Shown: piece by piece, positions 36,801 to 47,579 of the stretch
Position numbering within the stretch: position 1 is the stretch's first letter
Layout: every line of letters begins with the position of its first letter
Source: Galaxea fascicularis
Taxonomy: Eukaryota > Cnidaria > Anthozoa > Scleractinia > Euphylliidae
Reading direction: 5' to 3'
NCBI GenBank assembly: GCA_948470475.1
Contig: OX419336.1
Span: 403,501 to 467,500 of the forward strand
DNA: 64,000 nucleotides
Made by a program: the position numbers and the translations under genes
Notes under the pieces: generated by a model
The model's database searches: none
What the model was told of the DNA's origin: nothing
The model's input: the letters and a program-made list of their open reading frames with translations, nothing else

Positions 36801-39599
36801 ACCCCGTTGATAAAACCAATTTTTTGTGTACAACTCTCCCACCGACACAAGACCACAGTTTCTTTAGAACTGCACTACCCGCTTTCTTCATAAAACAAAA
36901 GGTTTGCTTATATTGTTATGCAAAATCGGCGCCAGCGAAAAATATTCATGAATACGGCGGCTAACTTTCGTGGGAGCCAAATACGTTGTTGACAACCATT
37001 TCTCATTCCTCTGCAAATTATTCTCTCGGTATCATTACTAAAACTATAGGAACTCGTTATTACCAAAACTAAGCAATATCAAGATCAGTATCAGTAGCGT
37101 CACTAGGCGATTTTCGAACAACCAGGTCCTGGAGTATGGAGTAGCATTTGTTTGATCTGAATTGTTACTCGCATCGGCTTTTAGATTTCAGTCATAGATT
37201 AGAAATGGAGCACTAACTCGTGCAGCACGTAATAAGCGGCGACCAGTGCTCACGGTGTATTCTGAATGGCTGTACTTTACAGCGGTTACTTAATCACATA
37301 CTCTAGAGTCAAATCCACTTTACTTAATCACATACTCTAGAGTCCAATCCACTTTTCTCAAAGGAAAAACAGCAGGCAGCAAAGCTAAGTCATGTGACCT
37401 AAACTGAACAACAATGTTCAGAATGCTGATAAACAGTTGCAGCAGAAGTGTGGCTCAGTAGAGAAAACTGAGTCAGAAGAGTTGGTCTCTGGGGCGCCCA
37501 TCAACAGCCTCGACAACCTTTCCTGGGAACGAGTTTGCAGGCAAACAGAATACTCAATTTTGTTTTTTTGTTTTTATTTTTGCGATCGCCAATTATTCTC
37601 CGAGTCTACGCTTATTATTGTTCATCTGATGAGCCGGGAAATAGCGTTTTTAATAGTCATCTAAAACGATGATGGGAGACGTAGGACAATCCTCGCAGTT
37701 TAATGGTTTTAAAACTTAACAACGGTTATGCCATATGTTTTTAACTTCATACATGGGACAGGGTGACTCGTCCTGTCCTCTGTATTTAACTCCCTCGTTA
37801 AATCAGTCACACTAGGACGGGTTGTGATCTCCGTCTGTTTGGTTTTGGGACAAAAAAACAAGGGAAAAGAATCTAAAAGTTCGTAACAAATTGACTGAAT
37901 GTTTAAATATGAACACGAGGAAGAGATTTCTTGACAAATTGTTTTCAAGCTGATTCCTTAAATTCCAAGAAATTCTAATAATAACCTCATTGACGTCTGA
38001 GATGGACGTCATCCTGAATCTTGAACAATACGTTGTTAACGAACATTAGTAATTTACTGAATGGAGAAAATAAATGTTCGATAAGGTAATTACACCTCCA
38101 AGAATATTTTTTAAGCGAAGATGGAAACGAAAAAATAATTTTAATTACAAGGAAGAAAAAATATTTCAACTAATTCTTTGAAACTTAATTATGAAACGTC
38201 CCCTTTGGCTATCATTTCGAAGCTAAAAGCATTAAAATAACACTCTAAAATCCGGAAGTCTGCGTTTTCCACCCGTAATATCGTACAACACACTGGACTT
38301 CTGATGTACAGTTTTATTATCATACCTGTAAATGTAGAAATTCACGGTATCTTCGATAAACCAGGTTGACAGTTCCATCAGACCATGTAACCTTCACACA
38401 AAACACCTGAAAGCAGAAAAAGAGAAGTCGTAAATTTACCCTTCAAGCAGAGTTTAAGTTTTAGATTTCTCGACAAATCATCGCGTAATAACTTTAAGTT
38501 GAATGCAGCTTAAACGGTTTAAAAATTTTCAAAGTAATGAAATGCGTCGGCAGACGGACTAAGGCTTCCTCTCTCAAACTCATCATTTACTTCTACCCAT
38601 AGATCCCCACAGAACCAAAAGATATCTTTTTTCAGCACACTAAACGGTACAGAGTGAAATATGTTTCAGCATCTTTTGTTAAGCATCAGTCGCTGTTATT
38701 AAGCTTGTAACTGTGGAGTTAATCCATAGTTTCGAAGCGCTAGAGCCACTTTGTGCGGGGTTCTAAAAGTACCATAGGAAAATTTTGCTCAGTGGACTAA
38801 AAGACACAACATCATTAAGACTGTGGAGTCTCACTTCAGTTCTGCAGCATGAGGTACTGCACTGCTGTTTACGTGAATATACTGTTGATCTGAGAGGGCA
38901 CTTGTGTGACAGTGCAGCTTAATAAACAGCGCCACAAGCGGAAAGTGTACTAAACAGTGTGAAGCGCCATAAGCGTAGGTTTTGTTCCAAAAGTCGCCCA
39001 TGAACGAAATTAAACTTTGAACAACACTACAGGAAAGTATTGCCAATTAGCTTTCCTTTGAGTTGTCAGCCTGTTTGGGGTTGGGCACATGCAATAAACT
39101 CGAGGTATTAGCGTTATTCCTTGAAGGGAATTACATAACTCTTATCAACTATCCAGCGTGCATCCATGCTCTCAAAATATCAACTAAATAGTAATCATTT
39201 GATGGTCATTGACGCTGCCTATGGGTTTATAAAGAAAGTCTTAAAACTGTACTGCGTTTGAGTAGTTACCTGCGACGAATGACTGCAGTTTGCATGCACT
39301 ATTGCCGGTTTGCACAGACAAACTAAGAAAGTTTTAGTTTTCTCTTGTCTTGTTACAACGTATAACTTGAACGACATTCAAGTAAAATTACAAAAACATC
39401 ACGAAGACTAGGTATTAAAGTACTGAAGGTTTCATTTTCTTGGTTCAGCTACACTGAAGCGGCGACTGCTAATTGACATCACACTAATGAATTTTAAACT
39501 TACAAAGTGTTTCTTTGGTTTCGTCCTACGCTGAACCCCTTCCACTGAGACTTCTTTGACAGTCCTGCTTTCCATGCCTAATGACTCGTGATTTTCCAT
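27987..39599 (-). CDS. SH3PXD2: SH3PXD2/Tks-like adaptor (PX plus four SH3 domains), 933 aa model
   Basis: Twelve exons in transcription order: 39599-39504, 38406-38326, 35499-35424, 34979-34906, 34654-34554, 34128-34043, 33392-33261, 32388-32275, 32066-31949, 30992-30838, 30274-30234, 29714-27987. The ATG at 39599 has a good context (AAAATGG). PX is about aa 10-140 with an intact VYRRYREF lipid-binding motif. A Lys/Arg-rich linker follows (about 143-171), then SH3-1 about 181-236, SH3-2 about 257-308, a long Ser/Pro-rich region with SSPRPGLQRR, SH3-3 about 777-830, a Glu/Asp-rich run, and C-terminal SH3-4 about 872-933. PX plus four SH3s is the Tks4 (SH3PXD2B) layout; Tks5 has five. Expected role: phosphoinositide-anchored scaffold for Src signalling, actin-rich protrusions and NADPH oxidase. 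It is convergent with its paralog at 10905-21869. The 41-bp exon 11 is least certain: it needs a GC donor to keep frame. Confidence 0.87.
29918..30130. repeat. Probable interspersed repeat in the last intron of the minus-strand gene
   Basis: The block has ATTGGTTGACAAAACTCGCG, CAGCCAATGAGAAGCAAAA and CGCGCATTTGCCCGCGCTTT segments in a GC-rich patch unlike the AT-rich surroundings. It resembles short interspersed sequences common in anthozoan genomes, which is recalled rather than searched. No ORF of interest. Confidence 0.35.
30605..30642. repeat. 38-bp near-perfect palindrome centred on GGCGCGCC
   Basis: GATTTGCTCT and AGAGCAAATC flank a GAATGGCGCGCCATTC core. The whole 38 bp equals its own reverse complement except for one A-A mismatch pair. 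It lies in the intron between 30274 and 30838 of the minus-strand SH3PXD2-like gene. It could extrude as a cruciform or be the join of two inverted repeats. Confidence 0.9.
31621..31830. repeat. Imperfect GAT/GGT-rich simple repeat
   Basis: Degenerate trinucleotide and hexanucleotide repeats (GATGATGGT, GGAAATGGTAAT) over about 200 bp in an intron of the minus-strand SH3PXD2-like gene. They create Asp/Gly-rich and Ile/Thr-rich ORFs that are not genes. Confidence 0.8.
32520..32932 (-). mobile_element. tRNA-derived SINE
   Basis: Read on the minus strand, the 5' head (32932 to about 32853) contains an A box in TGGCTCAGTTGGTAGAGTGC and a B box in GGGTTCAATCCCC at tRNA spacing, followed by a body running toward 32520. 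The head does not end in an acceptor stem matching its 5' end, so it is a SINE promoter and not a functional tRNA. It lies in the intron between exons 7 and 8 of the minus-strand SH3PXD2-like gene. Confidence 0.7.
32938..33160 (+). mobile_element. SINE tail copies arranged as an inverted repeat
   Basis: Arms 32938-33000 and 33046-33110 are inverted copies of a module with CAATTGCATA-AAGAAGCC and TCAAATGAAGACTGATCC. The right arm continues into TTCATATACATCACTCACAC and then an ATT microsatellite (33161-33201). The same module occurs at 45661-45850 (-), attached to a tRNA-like head, and at 54537-54690 (+). Confidence 0.7.
33161..33201. repeat. (ATT)n microsatellite
   Basis: Near-perfect ATT repeat directly after a SINE tail, in an intron of the minus-strand SH3PXD2-like gene. 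Confidence 0.9.
33796..33872. repeat. (ATT)n/(ATC)n microsatellite
   Basis: About 75 bp of ATT repeat with ATC interruptions, intronic. Confidence 0.9.
36680..36880 (+). repeat. Copy of the hammerhead-bearing repeat family
   Basis: It matches the arms of the palindromic repeat at 26515-26945 from CCATAATTCCTCGATTC through GGCTAACGCTCGAAACG and GAATCCCTGTACGGT to TTTCTTTAGAAC. The core lies at 36728-36763 and has a mutated CTGANGA box. It is inside the large intron between 35500 and 38325 of the minus-strand gene. Confidence 0.75.
37286..37353. repeat. Two-copy tandem duplication, 34-bp period
   Basis: TTACTTAATCACATACTC is repeated 34 bp downstream, the two copies differing at one position. 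Intronic and non-coding. Confidence 0.85.
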
Positions 39600-41118
39600 T
39601 TTGTTTCTTCTTAAACGGTTTTGAACGACTTACGAGGTTGACGATAGTCACGAAACGGTTGTGGCTAAATCGCATGCAATATTGATAACAACAAGGCATG
39701 CGGAAAGAGTTTTTGAAAATTGCATATATCAACTCGACAATTGAATAGTAGTTCATTCTTTTATTTCATTTTATGCTTGAATGAAGAGGTTTGGAATCAA
39801 CAAAAGGATAAAAAGCCATGCATGTACTGCGACGAGATCACGAATCGATGCCATGAACTCGTGAAAAAAACGGCCGTGAAGTTTGCATTCCTTGCGTTCG
39901 TTATGGGAGTTTTATGCCGAGAGGCGACCTTGATGAAAGCAAACCAAAGTGTGTTTGTGCTTAAGCTTGTGGTGAACTAAAGAGGGCCAGTATTTAAAGG
40001 ATGCCAAACAATTGCGTTAGATTGTCAAAACATTCACAAGATTTTAAGTAACCCTCTTCGATCTCAATCGTGCGTCAGCAGAAATATATTTATCGCAGGG
40101 CAAACAATATCTACATGGAACGAAAACAGTTTTTTGTAACCCAAGGTGGTCTATAATCAATATTTAAATACGATGACACAGAAATACATTCAGTGAAACA
40201 ATGTAATACCAATAAAATATGGATCATACGTTCGCTAAGCTAGAACATTAATATGCAATAGATTATGACCCGTTCACACTGAGAACGCATTGAAAACTGT
40301 TCAAGCGTAAGTGAAGAGTATTCCGTTATCGCCAAATGATTTGAGAGGTTGAAATTTTTACAAGAACAGTTAAAATCGCAAGCCCCTGTACTTCAGTTAG
40401 AGTAGGTATCTACAGAAAAAAAGAAATCTGAAAGCTGGTTTCTTGTCAGTCCAGAACATGCTTTTGATTTACAAAATTTATAGTTCTATTTATTCGGTGT
40501 ATTCAATATCAATGAGTACGCTCTACTGCTTTTCTCGCGTAACCGAAACTAGCTCCCAAACTACGACAATACTTCCAGCTGGACCGCCAATCTAAGACAA
40601 CATGGCTTCCATCTAGTTTGGATATTTCAAGGCGTACCCTCCTTTGTTTGTGTGCTTCTCTGTTTGCTTTGATGCTTTCCGACAAAGGAAATCACAAACA
40701 AAACAAATCCGTCCTTCACATATAAATATAACCGTGGCCAAACAGCTCTTTTCACACCTCTTAAAAAGCACGCCCTTTTCTCTAAAAAAGAAAAAAAAAA
40801 GAATCCACAAAGAGGCAAATAGCCCATATTTTCAGTAGATAGCAAAAACATAAGAAACTTTGTAAAGATTTCCGCACAGCCCCATACATTAATAATACAC
40901 ACATCACTGTCATACTAACCCTGTTCCAAAAGCACAAAATACATGTATTATTAAGGTATGCGACTGTGTGGAAATCTTGCCGAAACATTTGAGGGCGAAA
41001 AACATAAGCCCTCATGTGCGTATTTCTACTTTACTTGTCAAGAAGTGTTCGAGCGCATGTGATTTTAAAGTTCGAGAGGTCCAGGACGATCGATTTGAAG
41101 CCGCTCTCCCCGACTTCA
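39600..41118. other. Upstream flank of the minus-strand SH3PXD2-like gene
   Basis: This should contain the promoter and 5' UTR of the minus-strand gene. No TATA box, no recognisable first non-coding exon and no separate gene were seen. Short ORFs at 39720-39980 and 40627-40902 lack known domains. Confidence 0.45.
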
Positions 41119-41170
41119 TTAGCACCACTCTCCTCTCTCCACACTTGGCACCAGTCTCCTCTCTCCACCT
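41119..41170. repeat. Outlying degenerate units of the 26-bp minisatellite
   Basis: Two units (TTAGCACCACTCTCCTCTC and TTGGCACCAGTCTCCTCTC) match the large array that starts about 870 bp downstream. The intervening DNA is mainly a LINE fragment. Confidence 0.8.
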
Positions 41171-41299
41171 ACATACATATATGTATACATAACTTTTTTT
41201 TCTCGAATTTAGGTGTAGCTACAAAAGCTATAACAAAATATACAATAACTTACAAACCACCATAGATTTGCTGTTTCAACTTCCATACAGAACCATGCT

Positions 41300-42038
41300 T
41301 CTAGTGCCACCGGATCCCTTGGCTCGATTTCTCTGGTCTGGTCTTTGTCTGGTCTGAACAGCGGCTGGTAATGGAGCCTACCGGATCCCTATCTGAGTAA
41401 TAAATTTGATGGTCGTCAGCATACGTGTTTAGCTTAGCTCTCTTCAGTGTGATAAAAAAGATCGTTCATAAATATATTAAAAAAGATGGGTCCTAAAACG
41501 CTATCCTGAGACACTCCACCCTTAACAGTCTTCCTTGATGAGAAAGTGTCATCAATCTCCACCCTCTGTTGTCGATTCAACAGATAGTCCCTTAACAGGC
41601 CACAGCTATCCTTGTTAAATCCGTAGGCTCTGACTTTGGTTAATAGAAGAGGGTGCTGTATAACATCAAAAGCCTTTGACAAATTCATCGACACTATCCC
41701 CACGAGGTGCCCATCATTACACATTGACCTCCACTCTTCTATCATTCCCTTAATAACGACGTCTCAGAGCTGTGGAACTTCCTGTACGAGCTTGTAAAAC
41801 CAGAAAAAATAAAACTATAAAAGTCATCTAGCTGTGGGGCTAAAATCCTCTCAAAAATATTGTTGATTGCTGCAAAACTGTGACCGGCCTGTAGTTTGCC
41901 TCAATCAATTCGTCATCTTTTTTAAATAGTGAAGTGACTTGCCGCATTTTCCACAAGGCTGGATACCTACATTGATTGATGGAAAAGTTATTTATATTAG
42001 CTATTAGCTTGGCAATCACAGCCGCCGACTCTTTAACT
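41300..42038 (-). pseudogene. Broken LINE reverse transcriptase fragment
   Basis: On the minus strand a conceptual RT runs from 42038 to about 41380: FSINQCRYPALWKMRQVT and ANYRPVTV, then NLSKAFDVIQHPLL, LLRDYLLNRQQRVEI and KGGVSQDSVLGPIFFNIF, then TYADDHQIYY. The pieces are in different frames: there is a gap of about 90 bp between 41840 and 41745, and a stop plus a one-base shift before YADD. It has no endonuclease domain. It belongs to a different lineage from the intact LINE at 22988-25380 (YADD rather than FADD, low similarity). Its 5' end abuts the minisatellite exactly. Confidence 0.8.
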
Positions 42039-44703
42039 AGTCTCCACCCTTGGCATCGCTCTCCTCTCTCCACCCTTGGCACCGCTCTCCTCTCTCCACC
42101 CTTAGCACCCCTCTCCTCTCTCCACCCTTGGTAGCGCTCTCCTCTCTCCACCCTTGGCACCGCTCTCCTCTCTCCACCCTTAGCACCCCTCTCCTCTCTC
42201 CACCCTTGGTACCGCTCTCCTCTCTCCACCCTTGGCACCGCTCTCCTCTCTCCACCCTTAGCACCGCTCTCCTCTCTCCACCCTTGGTACCGCTCTCCTC
42301 TCTCCACCCTTGGTACCGCTCTCCTCCCTCCACCCTTGGCACCCCTCTCCTCCCTCCACCCTTGGCACCCCTCTCTTCTCTCCACCCTTGGTACCGCTCT
42401 CCTCTCTCCACCCCTGGCACCCCTCTCCTCCCTCCACCCTTGGCACCGCTCTCCTCCCTCCACCCTTGGCACCGCTCTCCTCTCTCCACCCTTGGCACCC
42501 CTCTCCTCCCTCCACCCTTGGTACCGCTCTCCTCCCTCCACCCTTGGCACCCCTCTCCTCCCTCCACCCTTGACACCGCTCTCCTCTCTCCACCCTTGGC
42601 ACCCCTCTCCTCCCTCCACCCTTGGCACCCCTCTCCTCCCTCCACCCTTGACACCGCTCTCCTCTCTCCACCCTTGGCACCGCTCTCCTCTCTCCAACCT
42701 TGGCACCGCTCTCCTCTCTCCACCCTTGGCACCGCTCTCCTCCCTCCGCCCTTGGTACCGCTCTCCTCCCTCCACCCTTGGTACCGCTCTCCTCCCTCCA
42801 CCCTTGACACCGCTCTCCTCCCTCCGCCCTTGGCACCGCTCTCCTCCCTCCACCCTTGGTACCGCTCTCCTCCCTCCACCCTTGGTACCGCTCTCCTCCC
42901 TCCGCCCTTGGCACCGCTCTCCTCTCTCCACCCTTGGCACCCCTCTCCTCCCTCCACCCTTGGCACCCCTCTCTTCTCTCCACCCTTGGTACCGCTCTCC
43001 TCCCTCCACCCTTGGTACCGCTCTCCTCTCTCCACCCTTGGTACCGCTCTCCTCCCTCCACCCTTGGTACCGCTCTCCTCTCTCCACCCTTGGTACCGCT
43101 CTCCTCCCTCCACCCTTGGCACCCCTCTCCTCCCTCCACCCTTGGCACCCCTCTCTTCTCTCCACCCTTGGTACCGCTCTCCTCTCTCCACCCTTGGCAC
43201 CGCTCTCCTCCCTCCACCCTTGGCACCCCTCTCCTCTCTCCACCCTTGGTACCGCTCTCCTCCCTCCACCCTTGGCACCGCTCTCCTCTCTCCACCCTTG
43301 GCACCCCTCTCCTCCCTCCACCCTTGGTACCGCTCTCCTCCCTCCACCCTTGGCACCCCTCTCCTCCCTCCACCCTTGACACCGCTCTCCTCCCTCCACC
43401 CTTGGTACCGCTCTCCTCTCTCCACCCTTGGCACCCCTCTCCTCCCTCCACCCTTGGCACCCCTCTCCTCCCTCCACCCTTGGCACCGCTCTCCTCCCTC
43501 CACCCTTGACACCGCTCTCCTCTCTCCACCCTTGGCACCGCTCTCCTCTCTCCACCCTTGGCACCGCTCTCCTCTCTCCACCCTTGGCACCGCTCTCCTC
43601 TCTCCACCCTTGGTACCGCTCTCCTCTCTCCACCCTTGGTACCGCTCTCCTCTCTCCACCCTTGGCACCGCTCTCCTCCCTCCACCCTTGGCACCGCTCT
43701 CCTCTCTCCACCCTTGGCACCCCTCTCTTCTCTCCACCCTTGGCACCGCTCTCCTCCCTCCACCCTTGGCACCCCTCTCTTCTCTCCACCCTTGGCACCC
43801 CTCTCTTCTCTCCACCCTTGGTACCGCTCTCCTCTCTCCACCCTTAGCACCCCTCTCTTCTCTCCACCCTTGGCACCGCTCTTCTCCCTCCGCCCTTAGC
43901 ACCCCTCTCTTCTCTCCACCCTTGGCACCGCTCTCCTCCCTCCACCCTTGACACCGCTCTCCTCTCTCCACCCTTGGCACCGCTCTCCTCTCTCCACCCT
44001 TGGCACCGCTCTCCTCCCTCCGCCCTTGGTACCGCTCTCCTCCCTCCACCCTTGGTACCGCTCTCCTCCCTCCGCCCTTGACACCGCTCTCCTCTCTCCA
44101 CCCTTGGCACCGCTCTCCTCTCTCCACCCTTGGCACCGCTCTCCTCCCTCCGCCCTTGGTACCGCTCTCCTCCCTCCGCCCTTGGTACCCCTCTCTTCTC
44201 TCCACCCTTGGCACCCCTCTCCTCTCTCCACCCTTGGCACCGCTCTCCTCCCTCCACCCTTGACACCGCTCTCCTCTCTCCACCCTTGGCACCGCTCTCC
44301 TCTCTCCACCCTTGGCACCGCTCTCCTCCCTCCGCCCTTGGTACCGCTCTCCTCCCTCCACCCTTTGTACCGCTCTCCTCCCTCCGCCCTTGGTACCGCT
44401 CTCCTCCCTCCGCCCTTGGTACCGCTCTCCTCCCTCTACCCTTGGTACCGCTCTCCTCCCTCCGCCCTTGGTACCGCTCTCCTCCCTCCGCCCTTGGTAC
44501 CGCTCTCCTCCCTCCACCCTTGGTACCGCTCTCCTCCCTCCACCCTTGGTACCGCTCTCCTCCCTCCACCCTTGGTACCGCTCTCCTCCCTCCACCCTTA
44601 GCACCCCTCTCCTCTCTCCACCCTTGGCACCCCTCTCCTCCCTCCACCCTTGGCACCGCTCTCCTCTCTCCACCCTTGGCACCCCTCTCCTCTCTCCACC
44701 GCT
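42039..44703. repeat. 26-bp minisatellite array, about 102 copies
   Basis: The unit, written from one phase, is CCTCTCTCCACCCTTGG followed by CACCGCTCT, with a few recurrent variants: CTCTC or CTCCC, GGCACC or GGTACC or GACACC, GCTCT or CCTCT, CCACCC or CCGCCC. The unit has no stop codon in any of the six frames and its length is not a multiple of three, so the frame cycles every 78 bp. This produces six very long artefactual ORFs (up to 912 codons, minus strand) with a 26-residue period. One strand is strongly pyrimidine-rich. I see no evidence that it is translated. Confidence 0.95.
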
Positions 44704-44929
44704 TTGAGAAAACATACCTTTAAAAACATGCAATCTCCAAACGAACGCCTGGTCTTTGCCGATGAATTCCTCCATGGTACTTTTGAAAACACGCCGCGTG
44801 TCAAATGCCCGGGGGTCTCCCCAAGGAAGGCTTCGTGGCCCACATGAAGTTAAAAATTTCCGGGGTTTTCCGGGAAAGCACGTCGCAATCTTTATCTTCT
44901 TCTGAGAAACACTTGTATATTGAGGGACC

Positions 44930-45130
44930 TGTTCGTGAAGTAAATGGCGATCAGGCGTTTTTTTTGTTTTCGGCGAATGGAAAACGAAAAAATAAACGCC
45001 TGATACATTTACTTAACGAGTCGTCTGCCGCCCCTCGGATGCCCACCTGTCAACACTGATGTTATTTGTCGTCATGCTTGTCAGCCAATGAGAATTTACC
45101 GGAAGTTCACGTGGCTTGAAGAAAAGAGCG
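44930..45130. repeat. Fold-back fragment related to the 1395-1735 element
   Basis: ATCAGGCGTTTTT pairs with AATAAACGCCTGAT, about 55 bp end to end. The downstream AGCCAATGAGAATTTACCGGAAG parallels AGCCAATCAAAATCACTTCCGG in the element at 1395-1735. The terminal repeats are not intact here. Confidence 0.5.
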
Positions 45131-45660
45131 AAGGCGCTTCCATGGCAAGTTCGTGGAGATGTCGTTAGCGAAGTCATCGTAAATTAACCCTAAGCTTTGA
45201 CTCCTGCGTGTTTTGCGTGTATTTGCATAAATAGAGTTTGGTCAAGATCAGAAAAAATAATTGCACTGCACAGTAGATAATTAATTATTAATTGTAACTT
45301 TTTTAAAATTAAGTTCTTCGCGATCTTTAACGAAATTCTTAAGGAAATATTTTCTAATGTCAACAGTTTTGGTTGCCCATCAAGGAATGGCAGAAAAACA
45401 TTTGAAGGCAAAATTGGTAAAATTTTGCGCATTTTCACCGAAACAGTTCACCGAAACAGTTCAATGTAGGAAAGGCTCGTGCAATTTGAGAACTTTCAAA
45501 ATCCCGAGTATCTATTAATCCCGAATTGTACGAGAAGGTCGTGCGATTTTTTATTTATACATCAACAAAACTTAACTTAACTTAATAGGTACTCCTACGG
45601 AGTACTATTTGGGATTAATTGTACTGCTCTCGACCAATCAGAATCAAGTAACTTTGTTGA

Positions 45661-45821
45661 GTGTGAGTGATACATATGAAAGAAATCATATGCGAACTGC
45701 GGGTATGAAATCAAATGAAGAATGATCGTCGCAGTTGTGATCGCGATTTTTGCAATTGCGTAAAGAAGCCTGAAAAAAGTTCAGGACTTCAACGGGCCTC
45801 GCGATTCCGGTGCGATGCTCT

Positions 45822-45850
<29 letters not shown>
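45661..45850 (-). mobile_element. tRNA-derived SINE, truncated head plus tail module
   Basis: On the minus strand, GGCTTCATAGCTCAGTTGG (tRNA A-box region) is followed by TAGAGCATCGCACCGG, then by CTTCTTTACGCAATTGC and CATTCTTCATTTGATTTC, and ends near GTATCACTCACAC. The B box is largely missing. It is the same family as the copies at 32938-33160 and 54537-54690. Confidence 0.7.
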
Positions 45851-45856
<6 letters not shown>

Positions 45857-47579
45857 AGGTCAATTTTGATAGCATCCGACTGCTGCGCGAACTCTTAAGA
45901 ACGTGACAGAAAACCAAGTTTATCCCTCAGCATCATGCACGCCTATTTGGTTCAAAATGAAGTTCCGGCTAACTGCTGACTATTAAAATCAAGCTTCTAA
46001 GCAGTACTTTCCTGTGGCGCTGATTCTAATAAATCCATAAGAGTGAAGTGTTTTTCACATGACAGGCATTTTTACGAGTGAGGGCTATTACCACGACATA
46101 GCATATACTGATTAAATAATATTCGAATGAAGGAAAAAGCCCACTGACTAGACTGTTCAAGTTAATGAACTGATTTGGCAAAGATATTATAAATATGCAA
46201 ATCAAGGGCATCGAGTGTTGTTTGACATGCCGCTGAAAACGTTTTCTTTTTTCACTTTCTTTCCCACATGCTTGTAATAAGGCATTCATAGTTAACCTCT
46301 CAAGCCGCGAGCATTTGCACCAAGCTAATCCGCTTCGTTAAAAGACAGTTCTAATTGACAGTTTACAAAAGAGCAAGAGAAGCGTTCAGATTTTCATGGA
46401 AATGGCGCAATATTTGAGTATCATTATCTAGTGCTATTCTCGAGGGAATCCATAGTAAACCAAACCGGTTAATCTCACAAGAGGTCCAACAGACAGAGTC
46501 ATTCGCAGCGAAGGAAGCTAACTTTTGCCAGAATATTGATAGTATGCCAACCAAGGTGACGAAAACACCCAGTTGACCATCCGTTGAATAAGTTAACAGC
46601 GGCCCGTTGACGGCATCTCTGTACACGTGGAGAGGATTTGAATTAAGAAATTGAGCAAACAAAGTTGATTGAAAAAGTTGGTAACGCTACATCGACTGTG
46701 GTCAAAGCAAATTTGTCAAGGAGCTTTCAGTGACAGCTGGATTAAAATTCATGCGGTTGGGAGTGTACGGGACAGAGGGAAGAAAAGAGCAAGTATACGC
46801 ATTTATGGAATAGCTCTTCTTGATTTGTTTCAGCGTAACACAAACTGCACTGAATATAGAGTAACTTTGTCAAGACTTGTGTCAGTTTCCCATTTCCTCC
46901 ACGGGCTACTACGGGACAGATTAGTGACAGTGTTTACTGTAGAGTTACATACCAAGTGCGAGAGACTCGTGAATAAGAGCAATAATTGGCGTGATCACAA
47001 CTTCCCTGTTCAAGCCGAGGAACATTTTCAAGAAATTTTTAATGGCTATCACTGTCAAAAAAATATTTCGTGAAAAGAGAAGGTACGCTGTATTGAAATA
47101 TCTGATAACTAAACAAAGTGAACTCTGACAAAGTAGTCAAATAAGAAGGAATCTTCGACTTGGAGCCTTGCCAAAGAACAAGTGTAATTCTTGTAGGCAT
47201 CCAGAGTCAGCTTCTCTGGTCGATTTTGCCTGTTTTACAGCCCTCATGACCACGCTGTGAACTGACTTTATTTTATTAACACTTTGTTTGTGCAGCAACA
47301 CCGTTGTTTGATCTTCATCACGAGAAGTTTTCCGCTTTATGAAAAAACGTTTCTCCGAACTGACAGAAGCGTTTGCGCGGAAAGGATACTGGTGTCATCA
47401 AACCCAATTAACTGGACTGAATTTTCACCACAACCGATATAAGTGCGGTTGAAACACATCACTGACATAAAGGTCCTAACTATTGTTGTCAACTTCAAAA
47501 CTGCTGGCCCTTATAGTTATTATCTTTTAACGCAAATTTAAATCTCGAGAGTTCTTGCACAAAAATCAACCAGCCGACG
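45851..47579. other. Intergenic, no supported gene
   Basis: ORFs of 87 to 134 codons occur on both strands (46026-46289 and 46363-46662 minus; 46669-47073 plus). None shows a known domain, splice context or start context I can defend. They may be remnants of an old gene or chance ORFs. Confidence 0.4.

Noticed and set aside
41840..44843. Very long ORFs on both strands (up to 912 codons)
   Set aside because: They are by-products of a stop-free 26-bp minisatellite whose frame cycles; they overlap in all frames and lack domains, splice signals or a consistent start.
46026..47073. ORFs of 87-134 codons on both strands, some with hydrophobic stretches that faintly recall membrane proteins
   Set aside because: The frames are broken, no family motif is visible and no splice-consistent extension could be found.
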